Below, in pieces: positions 1 to 6,815 of a stretch of DNA of 7,007 nt. Below the pieces are notes generated by a model, which was not told the origin of the DNA, searched no databases, and saw nothing but the letters and a program-made list of their open reading frames with translations. Position numbers and translations under genes: made by a program. Within the stretch, counting starts at the first letter, position 1, and the number at the start of each line of letters is the position of its first letter. This DNA is from Paludibacter sp. (lineage in GTDB: Bacteria; Bacteroidota; Bacteroidia; Bacteroidales; Paludibacteraceae), in contig JAGPIU010000049.1 of assembly GCA_018054805.1 (NCBI GenBank), forward strand, positions 1-7,007. The letters run 5' to 3'.

Positions 1-711
1 AGCCTGACCTATCAGCATTTCTTCCCCGTTAAGGGCTGTGGCGCCGGCGTCGCGGCCCTTTTTCATAAACAATGTTTCAGCAGGATTGTAAACCACATCG
101 AAAAGCAAATGTTTTTCGGTCAGGAACTGATAGGGAATATCCGGACAAATATCCGTTTTAGGAAAAGTGCCAAGCGGTGTTGCGTTAATGATTAATAAGT
201 TGTCATCAATTATTTCTTTGTTCAGGTCGCTGTATGTGAGTTGTCCTTTACTAACTGTGCGCGAAACATAGCGGCATTCAATACCTAGCTTTTGTAGAGT
301 ATACAAAATGGCCTTCGAGGCGCCACCTGTTCCCAGGATCAGCGCTTTTTTATGATAAGATTTCAGAAATGGTTTCAGCGAGTTTTCGAATCCTACGGCG
401 TCGGTGTTAAATCCGGTGAGCGTTGCTGTGCCGTTTTTGTCGTAATCGAAGCGAATTACATTCACCGCTCCAATATGAGCTGCTGTGTCGTCGAGCCTGT
501 CGAGCAGCGGAATGACTTGCTCCTTGTAGGGAATGGTGACATTAAGTCCTGAGAGTTCTACGCTGTTTCTCAAGTCCTGAAACTCAGTGATATTTGAGAG
601 CTCGTAAAGATCGTATCGGGCATCAATACTTTCGTTTTCAAATTTCTCGCTAAAGAATTTTTTTGAAAAAGAATGTCCCAAAGGGAAGCCTATAAGTCCG
701 AATTTGCGCAT
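1..711 (-). CDS. aroE: Shikimate dehydrogenase (NADP+), 3' end cut by window edge
   Basis: The gene reads leftward from ATG at 711 and stays open to base 1, giving 237 codons. The family is usually about 245-290 residues, so probably only the last few residues are missing. The enzyme reduces 3-dehydroshikimate to shikimate with NADPH in the cytosolic shikimate pathway to chorismate and aromatic amino acids. Visible family motifs, in order, are GFPLGHSFS (residues 8-16, substrate-binding serines), NVTIPYK (57-63, with K63 in the catalytic lysine position), GAVN (81-84), GFNTDAVGF (100-108, with D104 in the catalytic aspartate position), the Rossmann glycine loop LGTGGASKA (126-134), SRT (150-152, NADP phosphate-binding region), NATPLGTFP (176-184), DVVYNPAETLF (205-215) and NGEEML (228-233). 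All key residues are present and the frame is unbroken. The start lies 10 bases after the stop of the DedA gene, so the two are probably co-transcribed. Confidence 0.96.
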   Translation of the reverse strand, partial: MRKFGLIGFPLGHSFSKKFFSEKFENESIDARYDLYELSNITEFQDLRNSVELSGLNVTIPYKEQVIPLLDRLDDTAAHIGAVNVIRFDYDKNGTATLTGFNTDAVGFENSLKPFLKSYHKKALILGTGGASKAILYTLQKLGIECRYVSRTVSKGQLTYSDLNKEIIDDNLLIINATPLGTFPKTDICPDIPYQFLTEKHLLFDVVYNPAETLFMKKGRDAGATALNGEEMLIGQA

Positions 712-721
712 CGACGGTAGT

Positions 722-1438
722 TTATTTTTTCTTCTTTCTTAAAAATTTAATGCCGTAATAAATGGCTATCAATGCAATAAGTCCCAGAATTGCATAACTC
801 AGTTCGTGGCTGTACTTGTCAATCAAATCAGCCTGTCCGTGAGCAATATAGCCGAGTAATGCAAGAATAATGTTCCAGATGCAGGCGCCAAGCGTGGTGT
901 AGATGGTAAAACTTACCAGATTCATGCGGGCAAGACCTGCCGGAATGGATATAAGTTGGCGGATGCCCGGAATAAGGCGACCTACAAATGTAGAGGTTTT
1001 ACCGTGATCGTTGAAGTATTTTTCAGCTTTCTGAATTTTTTCGCTACTGAGCAACAGTATTTTGCCAACTTTACTGTCAGCTATTTTATACATGATAGGT
1101 CGACCCAGCCAAATGGCTAATCCGTAGTTGATAAATGCGCCGATAAGCGCACCCAATGTACCAAAAAGCACCACCAGAAAAATATTCAGATGGCTGCCGG
1201 GTTTGCTTGCAATGTAAGCTGCCGGTGGAATTACCACCTCGGAAGGAAAGGGGATAAATGAGCTTTCGACAGTCATCAGTGCTGTGATGCTGAAGTAGTT
1301 CATGTTTTCTTCGTACCATTTTTCAACCTGTTGAATAATACTTGGCGATGTTTGAACGCTGTCCGCTGCCGTAGTTTGAGAGAATGCATTTCCTGCAAAA
1401 AGCAGGATAAAGAAAAGAATAATGATTTTCTTGTTCAT
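722..1438 (-). CDS. DedA-family (SNARE-associated domain) membrane protein with N-terminal signal peptide
   Basis: This 238-residue integral inner-membrane protein belongs to the DedA family. Characterised members move undecaprenyl phosphate or other phospholipids across the cytoplasmic membrane and affect envelope integrity; the substrate here is not known. Residues 1-20 form a signal peptide (Lys-Lys, hydrophobic core, then A-F-S before Q21). The DedA core starts near residue 50. E58 and FIPFPSEVV (61-69) form the first conserved re-entrant region. Residues 85-112 are hydrophobic and glycine-rich. The diagnostic arginine-proline motif is FVGRLIPGIR (151-160, with R154, P157 and R160), followed by PAGLARM (166-172). 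Hydrophobic segments at about 174-200 and 213-233 precede a tail of four lysines, expected in the cytosol. No Shine-Dalgarno sequence is visible. The start is 26 bases after the stop of the upstream TPR gene, and the stop is 10 bases before aroE, which supports an operon. The family call is firm; the transported lipid is inference. Confidence 0.93.
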   Translation of the reverse strand: MNKKIIILFFILLFAGNAFSQTTAADSVQTSPSIIQQVEKWYEENMNYFSITALMTVESSFIPFPSEVVIPPAAYIASKPGSHLNIFLVVLFGTLGALIGAFINYGLAIWLGRPIMYKIADSKVGKILLLSSEKIQKAEKYFNDHGKTSTFVGRLIPGIRQLISIPAGLARMNLVSFTIYTTLGACIWNIILALLGYIAHGQADLIDKYSHELSYAILGLIALIAIYYGIKFLRKKKK

Positions 1439-1464
1439 GTATAATTACTTACAGTAAAAAGTAT

Positions 1465-2841
1465 TTAATCGAAAAAGCCATGAAGTATGGCTTCGGGGCA
1501 AAGTTCCAGAAATAAACCACTGGCATCGAGGTTTTGTTCGATAGCTTTTTGTAAATACAGTTTCGAGCTTTTGAAATTTCCTGTTTTACAAAGTGCTACC
1601 GCGATAAACAAATCGATATGTTCGAGTGTATTATCGAGGTCGTAAGCTGTCATGTAGTATTTTAGAGCCGTTTCGTACTCCATTTTATCCATACAGATAT
1701 TGGCTATGGCCATAAGCGTGTCGGGTTGATTCGGATCGAGCGTAATGGCTTTAAGATAAGCCAGAAGGGCATTGTCGATGTCGTTCAGCCCTATCAATCC
1801 CTCTGCCATATAAACCCATGCATCCGCCGAATTTTCATCGGCTGCAATGGCCAGTTGCACATAGGCCAGACTTTTTTCGAAATCTTCTTTTTCCAGATAA
1901 CAAACGGCCAGCCCTGTAAGCGCTTCGTAGTTGTCGGGTAATTCTTTGAGCGATAGATTGTAATGCTCAATGGCTTTGTCGAATTGCTCAAGTCGCTCGT
2001 AGCTTTCGCCTATAAACAAGTGCACCTGCCACAGGTCGATAGCCGATTTTATATATTCGTTATATGTGTCGATGGCATCAGTATATTCGCCGTTCTGAAA
2101 GTGAGCATGTGCTTTTTGTAATGTGGTGAGCGGGTCGTTGTCGTTGATTGCCAGCGCAAAATCGTATGCATTTATGGCATTTGCAAAATCCTGTTCGGCA
2201 AAATAAACCTGCCCCATATTAAACCATGCTTCCGACGAATAGGAATCGATGTTAATGATGCGGTTGTACGTGTCGATGGCCTGAAGATTCTCGCTGGTTT
2301 GTTCGTAACAAAAGGCCATTTCGTAGAGCAGGTCAATGTTTTTGTTGAAAAATGCATCGCCGGTTTTCAAAAAATGCAATGCACTTTCAAAATCGAATTG
2401 CGAGATGAAAATAAATGCAATGTCGAGACAGATATTGTCGATGTCTTCGGTTTCGGAGGCTATGAGCATTTCGGCTACCAGACGGGCTTCCTTGTAACGC
2501 GATGAGCGTGACAGGGCTTCGATGCGCAGCAATTGTACTTCGTAGTCGCCCGAATGACTCATTGGCTCAAGTATGTGCATGGCTTTCTGCGTTTCGCCCG
2601 AGACAAGATATATCTTTGCTCTTTTGGTTTTCAGCTCGTTGCTAGCAGGATGAAGTTTCAGCCCAAGTTCGAGTGCTCGGCTGCTGTCGGTGGTTTTTCC
2701 CTTGCGCAGATAGTAGTCCACAATGGCTTCGAGCTCTTCAACGTCGAAATATCCCGGAGCTTTTCCTTCTAAAAAACTTTCGTAACGTTTTATAATGTCA
2801 CCCGCCTCATCATCGACCGGATATGTCAGTTTCCGACTCAT
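1465..2841 (-). CDS. Cytosolic tetratricopeptide repeat (TPR) protein, 458 residues
   Basis: This is a helical-repeat scaffold with no signal peptide or membrane segment, so it is probably cytosolic and binds other proteins; its partner is unknown. After an acidic N-terminal part (about 1-45) and two or three irregular repeats, TPR helices follow in strict register. The small residue of the second helix falls at 154, 188, 222, 256, 290, 324, 358, 392 and 426, exactly 34 residues apart. Examples are AIDTYN (188 and 256), AINAYD (222), AIEHYN (290) and ALKYYM (392). The C-terminus ends in a short non-repeat tail (ELCPEAILHGFFD). The frame extends upstream to an ATG at 2919, but I chose the ATG at 2841. 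The promoter-like TATTTTTG at 2863-2870 lies between the two, and the extra 26 residues (MLKTFHLMGYFIAFY...) do not resemble a TPR or a good signal peptide. It is the first gene of the probable leftward operon with the DedA gene and aroE. No gene name can be assigned from repeats alone. Confidence 0.9.
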   Translation of the reverse strand: MSRKLTYPVDDEAGDIIKRYESFLEGKAPGYFDVEELEAIVDYYLRKGKTTDSSRALELGLKLHPASNELKTKRAKIYLVSGETQKAMHILEPMSHSGDYEVQLLRIEALSRSSRYKEARLVAEMLIASETEDIDNICLDIAFIFISQFDFESALHFLKTGDAFFNKNIDLLYEMAFCYEQTSENLQAIDTYNRIINIDSYSSEAWFNMGQVYFAEQDFANAINAYDFALAINDNDPLTTLQKAHAHFQNGEYTDAIDTYNEYIKSAIDLWQVHLFIGESYERLEQFDKAIEHYNLSLKELPDNYEALTGLAVCYLEKEDFEKSLAYVQLAIAADENSADAWVYMAEGLIGLNDIDNALLAYLKAITLDPNQPDTLMAIANICMDKMEYETALKYYMTAYDLDNTLEHIDLFIAVALCKTGNFKSSKLYLQKAIEQNLDASGLFLELCPEAILHGFFD

Positions 2842-2862
2842 TGTATGGAATTTGTATTTCTG

Positions 2863-2870
2863 CAAAAATA
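2863..2870 (-). promoter_or_regulatory. Putative -7 promoter element of the leftward TPR-DedA-aroE operon
   Basis: Read leftward, the bases are TATTTTTG, matching the Bacteroidota housekeeping -7 consensus TAnnTTTG. Transcription would begin a few bases downstream, near 2857, leaving a leader of under 20 bases before the ATG at 2841. I found no TTG at the usual -33 distance; the nearest leftward TTG (2883-2885) is only 12 bases upstream of the octamer. The call rests on one motif and its position. Confidence 0.5.
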
Positions 2871-2933
2871 CTGTATAAAACGCAATAAAGTAGCCCATTA
2901 AGTGAAAAGTTTTCAACAATTCAGGATGTAACC

Positions 2934-2947
2934 ACCTTATTTAAGGT
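2934..2947. repeat. Short perfect inverted repeat (ACCTTA-TT-TAAGGT)
   Basis: Two 6-base arms, ACCTTA and TAAGGT, flank a 2-base centre and are followed on the + strand by a run of six T (2947-2952). As RNA it could form a five-pair stem with a four-base loop. It sits about 64 bases upstream of the leftward -7 motif and 89 upstream of the rightward one. It could be a binding site for a dimeric regulator or simply chance in AT-rich DNA. A terminator role is unlikely because no rightward gene ends here. Confidence 0.25.
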
Positions 2948-3035
2948 TTTTTGAAATAATTGTTTTGGTGTATAGATACTGATTTTCCAGCCGATCTGAA
3001 TTATTCCCCCAGAAAATTAAAAAAAACAATTTCGC

Positions 3036-3043
3036 TATCTTTG
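3036..3043 (+). promoter_or_regulatory. Putative -7 promoter element for the Nudix gene
   Basis: The octamer TATCTTTG, followed by CA, matches the Bacteroidota -7 consensus TAnnTTTG exactly and is identical over ten bases to the motif at 3684. Upstream is an A-rich tract (3011-3028). No TTG lies at the normal -33 spacing. If used, the Nudix mRNA would have a leader of roughly 100 bases. Confidence 0.6.
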
Positions 3044-3102
3044 CATTTAAATATTGTTTAAGGCTAATAAAATACTGCTTTTATCCGTTAGTAAAAATAT
3101 CC

Positions 3103-3126
3103 GGTTTAGGAATGAAGACTTAAACC
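3103..3126 (+). repeat. Leader inverted repeat (GGTTTA ... TAAACC)
   Basis: Six-base complementary arms at 3103-3108 and 3121-3126 are separated by 12 bases and lie in the presumed leader of the Nudix mRNA, ending 23 bases before its ATG. A stem of six pairs, only two of them G-C, is weak. A four-codon frame (ATG AAG ACT TAA, 3112-3123) overlaps the loop. Function is unknown and it may be chance. Confidence 0.2.
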
Positions 3127-3149
3127 CGTAAACACTCAAATCGTTATAA

Positions 3150-3677
3150 ATGTATTTCTCCGAATTATTCAAATATTGCCCTGTATGTGGCTCGAAGCAG
3201 TTTTTGCTGAACAACGAAAAGTCGCTTAAATGTGCTGACTGTGGTTTTGTTCTTTATGTAAATCCTTCGTCGGCCGTAGCTGCTTTTGTGTTGAATCAGG
3301 CACGGGAATTGTTAGTGTGTCGCAGAGCAAAGGAACCGGCTATGGGAACGCTCGATTTGCCCGGAGGTTTTGTTGATGCAAATGAAACAGCCGAAATGGC
3401 TGTCGCCCGCGAAATAAAAGAAGAACTTGGCGCAGAAACGGTAACGCTGAAATATCTTTTTTCGCTACCAAATGAGTATTTGTACAGCGGACTGACTATT
3501 CCCACGCTAGATATGTTTTACGAATGCAGTATTGCCGATTATGAGAATATAGTGGCTGCCGACGATGTAGCCGAATGTTTTTACGTACCTTTAGCCGATT
3601 TGAATCCCGATGATTTCGGACTGCAAAGCATAAAAAAAGCGGTCGAATTGTATCGGAATTCTTTTGTTGTTAAATGA
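3150..3677 (+). CDS. Nudix hydrolase with N-terminal zinc ribbon
   Basis: This 175-residue cytosolic enzyme belongs to the Nudix superfamily, which cleaves nucleoside diphosphates linked to another group (X), such as NADH, ADP-ribose or damaged nucleotides, using Mg2+ or Mn2+. Residues 10-31 form a zinc ribbon with two CxxC pairs (CPVCG, C10 and C13; CADCG, C28 and C31). The Nudix box is complete: G73, five residues, E79, seven residues, then R87 E88 I K E91 E92 L G94. It is preceded by GTLDLPGG (66-73). The architecture recalls NADH pyrophosphatase NudC, but the protein is shorter and I do not see the SQPWPFPxS motif of NudC, so the substrate is left open. The ATG at 3150 is placed just before the zinc ribbon, and no Shine-Dalgarno sequence is evident. 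A promoter for the next gene overlaps its 3' end, so it may be transcribed alone. Confidence 0.93.
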   Translation: MYFSELFKYCPVCGSKQFLLNNEKSLKCADCGFVLYVNPSSAVAAFVLNQARELLVCRRAKEPAMGTLDLPGGFVDANETAEMAVAREIKEELGAETVTLKYLFSLPNEYLYSGLTIPTLDMFYECSIADYENIVAADDVAECFYVPLADLNPDDFGLQSIKKAVELYRNSFVVK

Positions 3678-3691
3678 AAATTGTATCTTTG
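3663..3691 (+). promoter_or_regulatory. Putative promoter of the 1010-residue TPR gene
   Basis: This is the best promoter match in the window: TTTG at 3663-3666 (-33 element), 17 bases, then TATCTTTG at 3684-3691 (-7 element). Both agree with the Bacteroidota housekeeping pattern. The -33 element lies inside the last codons of the Nudix gene and the -7 element just after its stop. Transcription would begin near 3697, giving a leader of nearly 50 bases before the ATG at 3745. Confidence 0.65.
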
Positions 3692-3744
3692 CACTAATGT
3701 GCTTTAATTTCTATAAATCTGAAATCAATTAACGAAATATTCCG

Positions 3745-6700
3745 ATGAGAAAAATTATCGTAATCACTTTGATAATAAGTATGATGGCTGGCTTTGCAAA
3801 TGCCCAGCATACGCTTATTTATACGCACAAAGATGTGCTTTTCAACAAGGGTAAGGAATTGTTTAATCAGCGAAAGTATGCAGCATCGTATCGGAGCTTC
3901 GAAGAATTTCTGAAAACAACTGACACTAAAAATGCCGGACAGATTCAGGAAGCTGAGTATTATATGGCTGCTAATGCTTACGAACTGAAGCAGGACGATG
4001 CCGGAAAAATGCTGAAAGCATATTTGTTTAAACATCCCTACACGCCGTTTCTCGATAAAACGAATGTGATGCTCGGTATGCTTGAATACGAGAAAAAACA
4101 ATACGCTCAGGCACTTACCTATTTCAATAATGTAAACGATAAACGTCTGGGTAATCGCGAACGTGTTGATTTTCTGTTTTGTAAAGGCTATGCCAGTCTC
4201 GAAACAAAAAATTATCATTTGGCGCTGACTATTTTCAAAGAATTGAAAGAAATGAAGAGCCGTTACAATCTTTCGGCTACTTATTATTATGCCTATGCCG
4301 AATATACTTTGGGAAATTACACAGCAGCCTTACCCGAATTTCTGAAAATTGAAAATACGCCCGAATATAAAAATATCGTACCGTATTATATTATTCAGAT
4401 TTATTATGCTCAGAAAGAGTTCGATAAACTTTACGAACGAGCCGATGCCTTGCTGGCTGCGAATCCCGGTAATAAAAACAATGCCGAGATTTACCGCATT
4501 ATGGGTGAAATTGCGTATGATAAACGCGATTATGTAAAAGCCATTGGTTACCTCAAAGAATACGAGAAAATATCTCCTCAGGTACTCAGAAACGATATGT
4601 ATTTGCTCGGACTTTCGTATTATCAGACTAAAGATTATGCAAATGCAGTGACTTATCTGTCGAAAACCACAACCATAGCCGACGAGATGACTGAAAATGC
4701 GTATCTGCATCTCGGTAATGCTTATGTGCGTCTGAACGATAAAACAAATGCCCGCCTGGCTTACGAAGCTGCTCTTCGCACCAATTTCAATAAATCGGTA
4801 CGCGAGGAAGCGCTTTACAATTATGCACTTACAACTTACGAAACCACTACCGCTTTCGGTGAATCGATTACTGCTTTCGAACAATTGCTGAACGAATTTC
4901 CTAATTCAAAATATACTGCCAAAGCCTACGATTATCTGGCTACGGTGTATATGACTACTAAAAACTACGAGGCTGCTTACCAGTCGATTCTGAAAATTAA
5001 AAATCCAACGGCGCGACTTCTCGAAACCCGTCAGTATTTACTTTATCAAATTGGTACAGAGGCTTTCACTCAAAATAATCTGCCCAAAGCCATTGAGTAT
5101 TTTACACTTTCGCTGCAAAGTTCGGCTACAGGTAAATATTCGGCCGAAAGCCTTTTCTGGCGTTCTGAAGCTTATTATCGCAACGGACAGCCCGATCAGA
5201 GTATTGCCGATTTACGTTCGTTTTTTGGTAACGGAAATTCGCGTTCGAGTGTAAACCTCAAAACTGCCAATTATTCGCTGGCTTACGCTTATTTCACAAA
5301 GAAAAACTATACCGATGCGCTTACCTGGTTTCTGAAATATGTGGATGCTGAAAAAAATACGGCTGCCGAAACATATCCTGATGCATTAAACCGTATTGGT
5401 GACTGTTACTTTAATGCCCGTAATTTTTCGAAAGCCGAAAGCTTTTATGCACGTGCAGCATCGCTTAGTCCGAATACAGGCGATTACGGCATTTTCCAGA
5501 GTGCTTATGTGGCTGGTTTGCAGAAAAATTATACTGCCAAAATTTCCCGACTCGAAAATCTGATTTCGACTTATCCGAATTCGGAATATGTGGACGATGC
5601 TCTTTACGAAATCGGTCGTTCGTACATTATGCTCGACAATGAAACCCGTGCTATCACAAGCTTCGAACGACTGCTGAGCACCAAACCCAACAGCGAACTC
5701 GCTCGGAAAGGTGCACTGGAAATTGGTATGATTTATTTTAATCAGAACAATTACGATGCAGCCATTTCAGCTTACAAAAATGTAATTGCCAAATATCCGG
5801 GTACACAGGAATCGTACACAGCACTCGAAAGTCTTGAATCGGTTTACATTGAGAAAAATGATGTCGCATCGTATCTGGCTTATACCAAAACGCTGGGCAT
5901 GACGCTTGGCTCCACAGTGGCAGGTCGCGAGGATTCAATTTCGTATGTAGCTGCCGAACGTCAGTATATGAATGGGAATTACGCACAGGCTATCAGCGGA
6001 CTGAAAGCTTATGTGAACTCGTATTGCGCAGGTGGTCGTTATTGTACCACTGCTCAGTTCTATCTGGCCGACAGTTATTACCGCACCAACGACAAGGATA
6101 ATGCCCTGCGTGCTTATCAGGCTTTGTTGCTGATTCCGGGAAATCAATATGCGCGTGAAGCCACTACACGTGCTGCCGAAATAACCTACGATAAAAAGGA
6201 TTACAGCGCTTCGCTTCAGTATTTCCGTCAGCTCGAAGCTATGGCACAAACTACCGAAGACCGCAATGTGTCGCGCCTTGGTGTGTTGCGTTGCAGCTAC
6301 TTCCTGAACGATCATAACACAACTATCAATATCGCCAACGAAATTATGAACGATAGTCGTTCCACAGCAGAACTCCGGTCCGAAGCCATGTACAATCGAG
6401 CCAAGGCATTTATTGCACAGAATCAGGTGAATCAGGCTGTGCCCGATTTGCGTTCGCTGGGTAACGATACCCGTACTTCGAATGGTGCCGAAGCTAAATT
6501 CCTTCTGGCCGAGATTTATTTTAAACAAAATAATATGGCCGAATCGGAAACTGTGATTATGGATTTTGCCAAAAAAGGAACACCTTATCAGTATTGGCTG
6601 GCCCGTAGTTTTGTGCTTTTGTCTGATATATATATTGCCCGCGGTAACGATTTTCAGGCCAAGCAATACCTGTTGAGTTTGAGAAATAATTATACCACAG

Positions 6701-6777
6701 CCGACGAAGTGCAGGGTATGATTACCGAAAGGTTGAACGCCATCGCACAGCGCGAAGGTCAAAGTGTAATCAACTAA
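3745..6777 (+). CDS. Large secreted (periplasmic) TPR-repeat protein, 1010 residues
   Basis: Residues 1-20 form a signal peptidase I signal (MRK, hydrophobic core, A-N-A before Q21). There is no lipobox cysteine and no later membrane helix, so the mature protein should be a soluble periplasmic protein or attached to the envelope through partners. Almost the whole mature chain is TPR-like helices. Packing positions typical of the second TPR helix recur at NYTAALPEF (191-199), DYVKAIGYL (262-270), DYANAVTYL (298-306), NLPKAIEYF (445-453), NYTDALTWF (521-529), NYDAAISAY (669-677) and NYAQAISGL (745-753), among others, for roughly 18-20 units. Several repeats (for example 377-400 and 604-625) have the FPNSKY or YPNSEY linker seen in BamD/YbgF-type periplasmic TPRs. 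C761 and C767 are close enough to form a disulphide. No enzyme motif is visible. A downstream exported protein follows after 38 bases, probably in the same transcript. A role as an envelope assembly scaffold is inference. Confidence 0.93.
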   Translation: MRKIIVITLIISMMAGFANAQHTLIYTHKDVLFNKGKELFNQRKYAASYRSFEEFLKTTDTKNAGQIQEAEYYMAANAYELKQDDAGKMLKAYLFKHPYTPFLDKTNVMLGMLEYEKKQYAQALTYFNNVNDKRLGNRERVDFLFCKGYASLETKNYHLALTIFKELKEMKSRYNLSATYYYAYAEYTLGNYTAALPEFLKIENTPEYKNIVPYYIIQIYYAQKEFDKLYERADALLAANPGNKNNAEIYRIMGEIAYDKRDYVKAIGYLKEYEKISPQVLRNDMYLLGLSYYQTKDYANAVTYLSKTTTIADEMTENAYLHLGNAYVRLNDKTNARLAYEAALRTNFNKSVREEALYNYALTTYETTTAFGESITAFEQLLNEFPNSKYTAKAYDYLATVYMTTKNYEAAYQSILKIKNPTARLLETRQYLLYQIGTEAFTQNNLPKAIEYFTLSLQSSATGKYSAESLFWRSEAYYRNGQPDQSIADLRSFFGNGNSRSSVNLKTANYSLAYAYFTKKNYTDALTWFLKYVDAEKNTAAETYPDALNRIGDCYFNARNFSKAESFYARAASLSPNTGDYGIFQSAYVAGLQKNYTAKISRLENLISTYPNSEYVDDALYEIGRSYIMLDNETRAITSFERLLSTKPNSELARKGALEIGMIYFNQNNYDAAISAYKNVIAKYPGTQESYTALESLESVYIEKNDVASYLAYTKTLGMTLGSTVAGREDSISYVAAERQYMNGNYAQAISGLKAYVNSYCAGGRYCTTAQFYLADSYYRTNDKDNALRAYQALLLIPGNQYAREATTRAAEITYDKKDYSASLQYFRQLEAMAQTTEDRNVSRLGVLRCSYFLNDHNTTINIANEIMNDSRSTAELRSEAMYNRAKAFIAQNQVNQAVPDLRSLGNDTRTSNGAEAKFLLAEIYFKQNNMAESETVIMDFAKKGTPYQYWLARSFVLLSDIYIARGNDFQAKQYLLSLRNNYTTADEVQGMITERLNAIAQREGQSVIN

Positions 6778-6815
6778 TTTGTGAGGATAAAAAACAGGAA
6801 CTGAAACTTTTTTAA

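Larger units (their letters stand above)
2842..3149. other. Divergent intergenic region (308 bases)
   Basis: This gap separates the leftward TPR gene from the rightward Nudix gene and contains no convincing protein-coding frame. It holds one -7 type motif per direction (2863-2870 leftward, 3036-3043 rightward), a small perfect inverted repeat at 2934-2947, and an AT-rich run of about 20 bases around 3011-3030 just upstream of the rightward motif. The stretch from about 3044 to 3149 would be the transcribed leader of the Nudix gene. I saw no tRNA or recognisable riboswitch. Confidence 0.7.

Noticed and set aside
352..552. Rightward 66-codon frame
   Set aside because: It lies wholly inside aroE on the opposite strand, where the aroE motifs are continuous and conserved. 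No family resemblance is seen.
2061..2280. Near-identical GTGTCGATGGC strings as a DNA repeat
   Set aside because: They encode the same AIDTYN segment in two TPR units 68 residues apart, so protein repeat structure explains them.
2934..2952. Inverted repeat followed by six T as a rho-independent terminator
   Set aside because: The stem is only five pairs with two G-C pairs, and no rightward gene ends upstream of it. Read leftward it lacks a T run.
3691..3710. GCAC-TAAT-GTGC hairpin followed by TTTAATTT as a terminator of the Nudix gene
   Set aside because: A four-pair stem is too weak, the T run is interrupted, and the element overlaps the predicted promoter and start site of the next gene.
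3694..4884. Leftward frames of 174 and 184 codons opposite the start of the large TPR gene
   Set aside because: They are antisense to the signal peptide and repeats of the real gene. They lack a promoter and any familiar motif, and the first would cover the promoter region of the true gene.
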